Part shown: piece after piece, positions 15,407 to 16,413 of the stretch | How positions within the stretch are numbered: the first letter of the stretch is position 1 | Layout of the letters: each line of letters starts with the position of its first letter | Source of the DNA: Bacteroidales bacterium UBA4912 | Lineage (GTDB): Bacteria; Bacteroidota; Bacteroidia; Bacteroidales; Dysgonomonadaceae | Reading direction: 5' to 3' | DNA: 16,413 nt | Assembly (NCBI GenBank): GCA_002398875.1 | Contig: DHCC01000015.1 | Location: 72,257 to 88,669, forward strand | Program-made: the position numbers and the translations under genes | Notes under the pieces: generated by a model | Database searches by the model: none | Seen by the model: only the letters and a program-made list of their open reading frames with translations | What the model was told of the DNA's origin: nothing

Positions 15407-16285
15407 TTATACGTAATAAAGCTGATCCGACTTCATTTTCACATATTTGTTCACAGCAAATGCTGTTGCTATAGTTGAAATTATTACCCCTAAAAGAATT
15501 ACTAATCCAAATATAATTATCAAATCAGTTGTAGAAACTAATGGCTGAATTTCAACGTATTCTTTACTAAAATAATAAAGCATTAAAAAGATAATCGCAT
15601 CTGCCATTATCCCGGAAATAACTCCAGTGAAAATATTATTTTTTACAAATGGCCTTCTTATAAAACCTCCTGTTGCACCAACAAGTTTCATAGTGTTAAT
15701 TATAAAGCGCTTAGAATAAACACTAAGGCGAATTGTATTTCTAATCAGTGTAAAAGAAATAAACATCAGTATCACAGAAAGTATGAGAAGAACAGTCATT
15801 ACCTTTGACAGATTATTGTTAATCAAATCTATCGCCTCCTGTTGATAAAGCAAATCAGTTACATTATTATCACTCCGAATCACTTCATTAATGAGTGTTA
15901 TACTATCATTATTAGCATATTCAGAGTGTAAAAATATTTCTATACAATCTTGTGCCGGATTGTATCCTAAAAGCTCCTCGGGATCTTCACCCAAATCTTT
16001 AATAAGTTGCTCCTTTGCTTCCTGTCTACTGATAAATCTTGTAGATTTAACAAATGGTCTCCCATCCAAATCCTTTCTAACTCTAGCAATTTCAGCGTCT
16101 GTAACATCAGGAGATAACATAACACTAAAGCTCATATTCTCCTTGACATATTTCGACATGCCATTACCCATGAAGATTATCAAAATTGTTAATCCCAATA
16201 AAACCAATACCAGCGAGATGCTGATCATTGATGTAATTTTTGCATTTAAAAACCTGGCAGTGGATACATTTTTCTTTCCGGACAT
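15407..16285 (-). CDS. ftsX: Cell-division ABC-transporter-like permease FtsX
   Basis: FtsX is the membrane subunit of the FtsEX complex, which in other bacteria relays cytoplasmic ATP hydrolysis to peptidoglycan hydrolases at the division site. The 292-residue protein has the expected layout: a short cytoplasmic N-terminus, first helix about 18-40, a large periplasmic domain about 45-160, then three helices at about 162-181, 218-240 and 255-277. The conserved cytoplasmic segment between helices 2 and 3 reads NTIRLSVYSKR (183-193) and MKLVGATGGFIRRPF (199-213), close to the E. coli equivalent. ftsE is not next to it within the 128 bases visible upstream. It is the first gene of the run that continues to folK. 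Confidence 0.95.
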   Translation of the reverse strand: MSGKKNVSTARFLNAKITSMISISLVLVLLGLTILIIFMGNGMSKYVKENMSFSVMLSPDVTDAEIARVRKDLDGRPFVKSTRFISRQEAKEQLIKDLGEDPEELLGYNPAQDCIEIFLHSEYANNDSITLINEVIRSDNNVTDLLYQQEAIDLINNNLSKVMTVLLILSVILMFISFTLIRNTIRLSVYSKRFIINTMKLVGATGGFIRRPFVKNNIFTGVISGIMADAIIFLMLYYFSKEYVEIQPLVSTTDLIIIFGLVILLGVIISTIATAFAVNKYVKMKSDQLYYV

Positions 16286-16322
16286 ACACTTGAGGTAAAC
16301 TTAACCTTTTCCAAATGAACTG

Positions 16323-16330
16323 CAAAGTAA
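16323..16330 (-). promoter_or_regulatory. Possible -7 box upstream of ftsX
   Basis: On the minus strand this reads TTACTTTG, one mismatch from TAnnTTTG, 37 bases before the ftsX ATG. The -33 region is poor. The 128 bases from the ftsX start to the window edge contain nothing else I can assign. Confidence 0.3.
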
Positions 16331-16413
16331 TAAAATTTATTGCAGAAAAACAGTCTAAATGTGAATTATTATAGGAAAAAAACTTAAATTACTACTTAAT
16401 AAAATTATCTTTT

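Noticed and set aside
1..16413. Mobile element, phage, CRISPR or defence system.
   Set aside because: No transposase, integrase, array of repeats, toxin-antitoxin pair or defence domain was found, and base composition looks even.

Overview
The window looks like ordinary chromosomal DNA from a low-GC member of the Bacteroidota, probably Bacteroidales or a relative. Three things point there: the gene order purM-prfA-pyrF; the run ftsX-DUF3098-uppP-truB-queA-folK; and promoters of the Bacteroidota type (TTTG about 19 bp before TAnnTTTG) with little Shine-Dalgarno signal. All coding regions are intact. I see no phage, transposon, CRISPR array, tRNA or rRNA, and no intergenic stretch longer than about 235 bases.

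Layout. Bases 93-1376 hold an exported TPR protein followed by a strong terminator. Bases 1574-6505 (+ strand) carry purM, prfA and pyrF (purine synthesis, translation termination, pyrimidine synthesis), then a DUF4395 membrane protein and a SAMHD1-like HD phosphohydrolase. A DUF454 (YbaN-like) membrane protein at 6551-7021 (- strand) faces the HD gene and diverges from a low-molecular-weight tyrosine phosphatase at 7167-7673; the gap between them holds two back-to-back promoters. A bidirectional hairpin terminator at 7694-7731 separates the phosphatase from a small helix-hairpin-helix protein (7751-8158, -) and from prs (8284-9219, -), the PRPP synthetase.

From 9333 to the end everything is on the - strand. 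Read in the direction of transcription: ftsX, DUF3098 gene, uppP, truB, queA and folK, closely packed and probably one operon; then a 121-bp gap and a patatin-like lipase whose stop lies one base before the GTG start of an intracellular GH13 alpha-amylase-family enzyme.

Functional links. prs makes PRPP, which feeds both the purM and pyrF pathways. uppP recycles the undecaprenyl carrier for cell-wall synthesis and ftsX acts in envelope or division processes. truB and queA modify tRNA, folK belongs to folate synthesis. I did not find a convincing new multi-gene system. The items most worth a second look are the GTAC repeat cluster over the purM promoter, the coupled patatin/GH13 pair, the divergent promoter region, the stand-alone HhH protein, and unusual residues in QueA.
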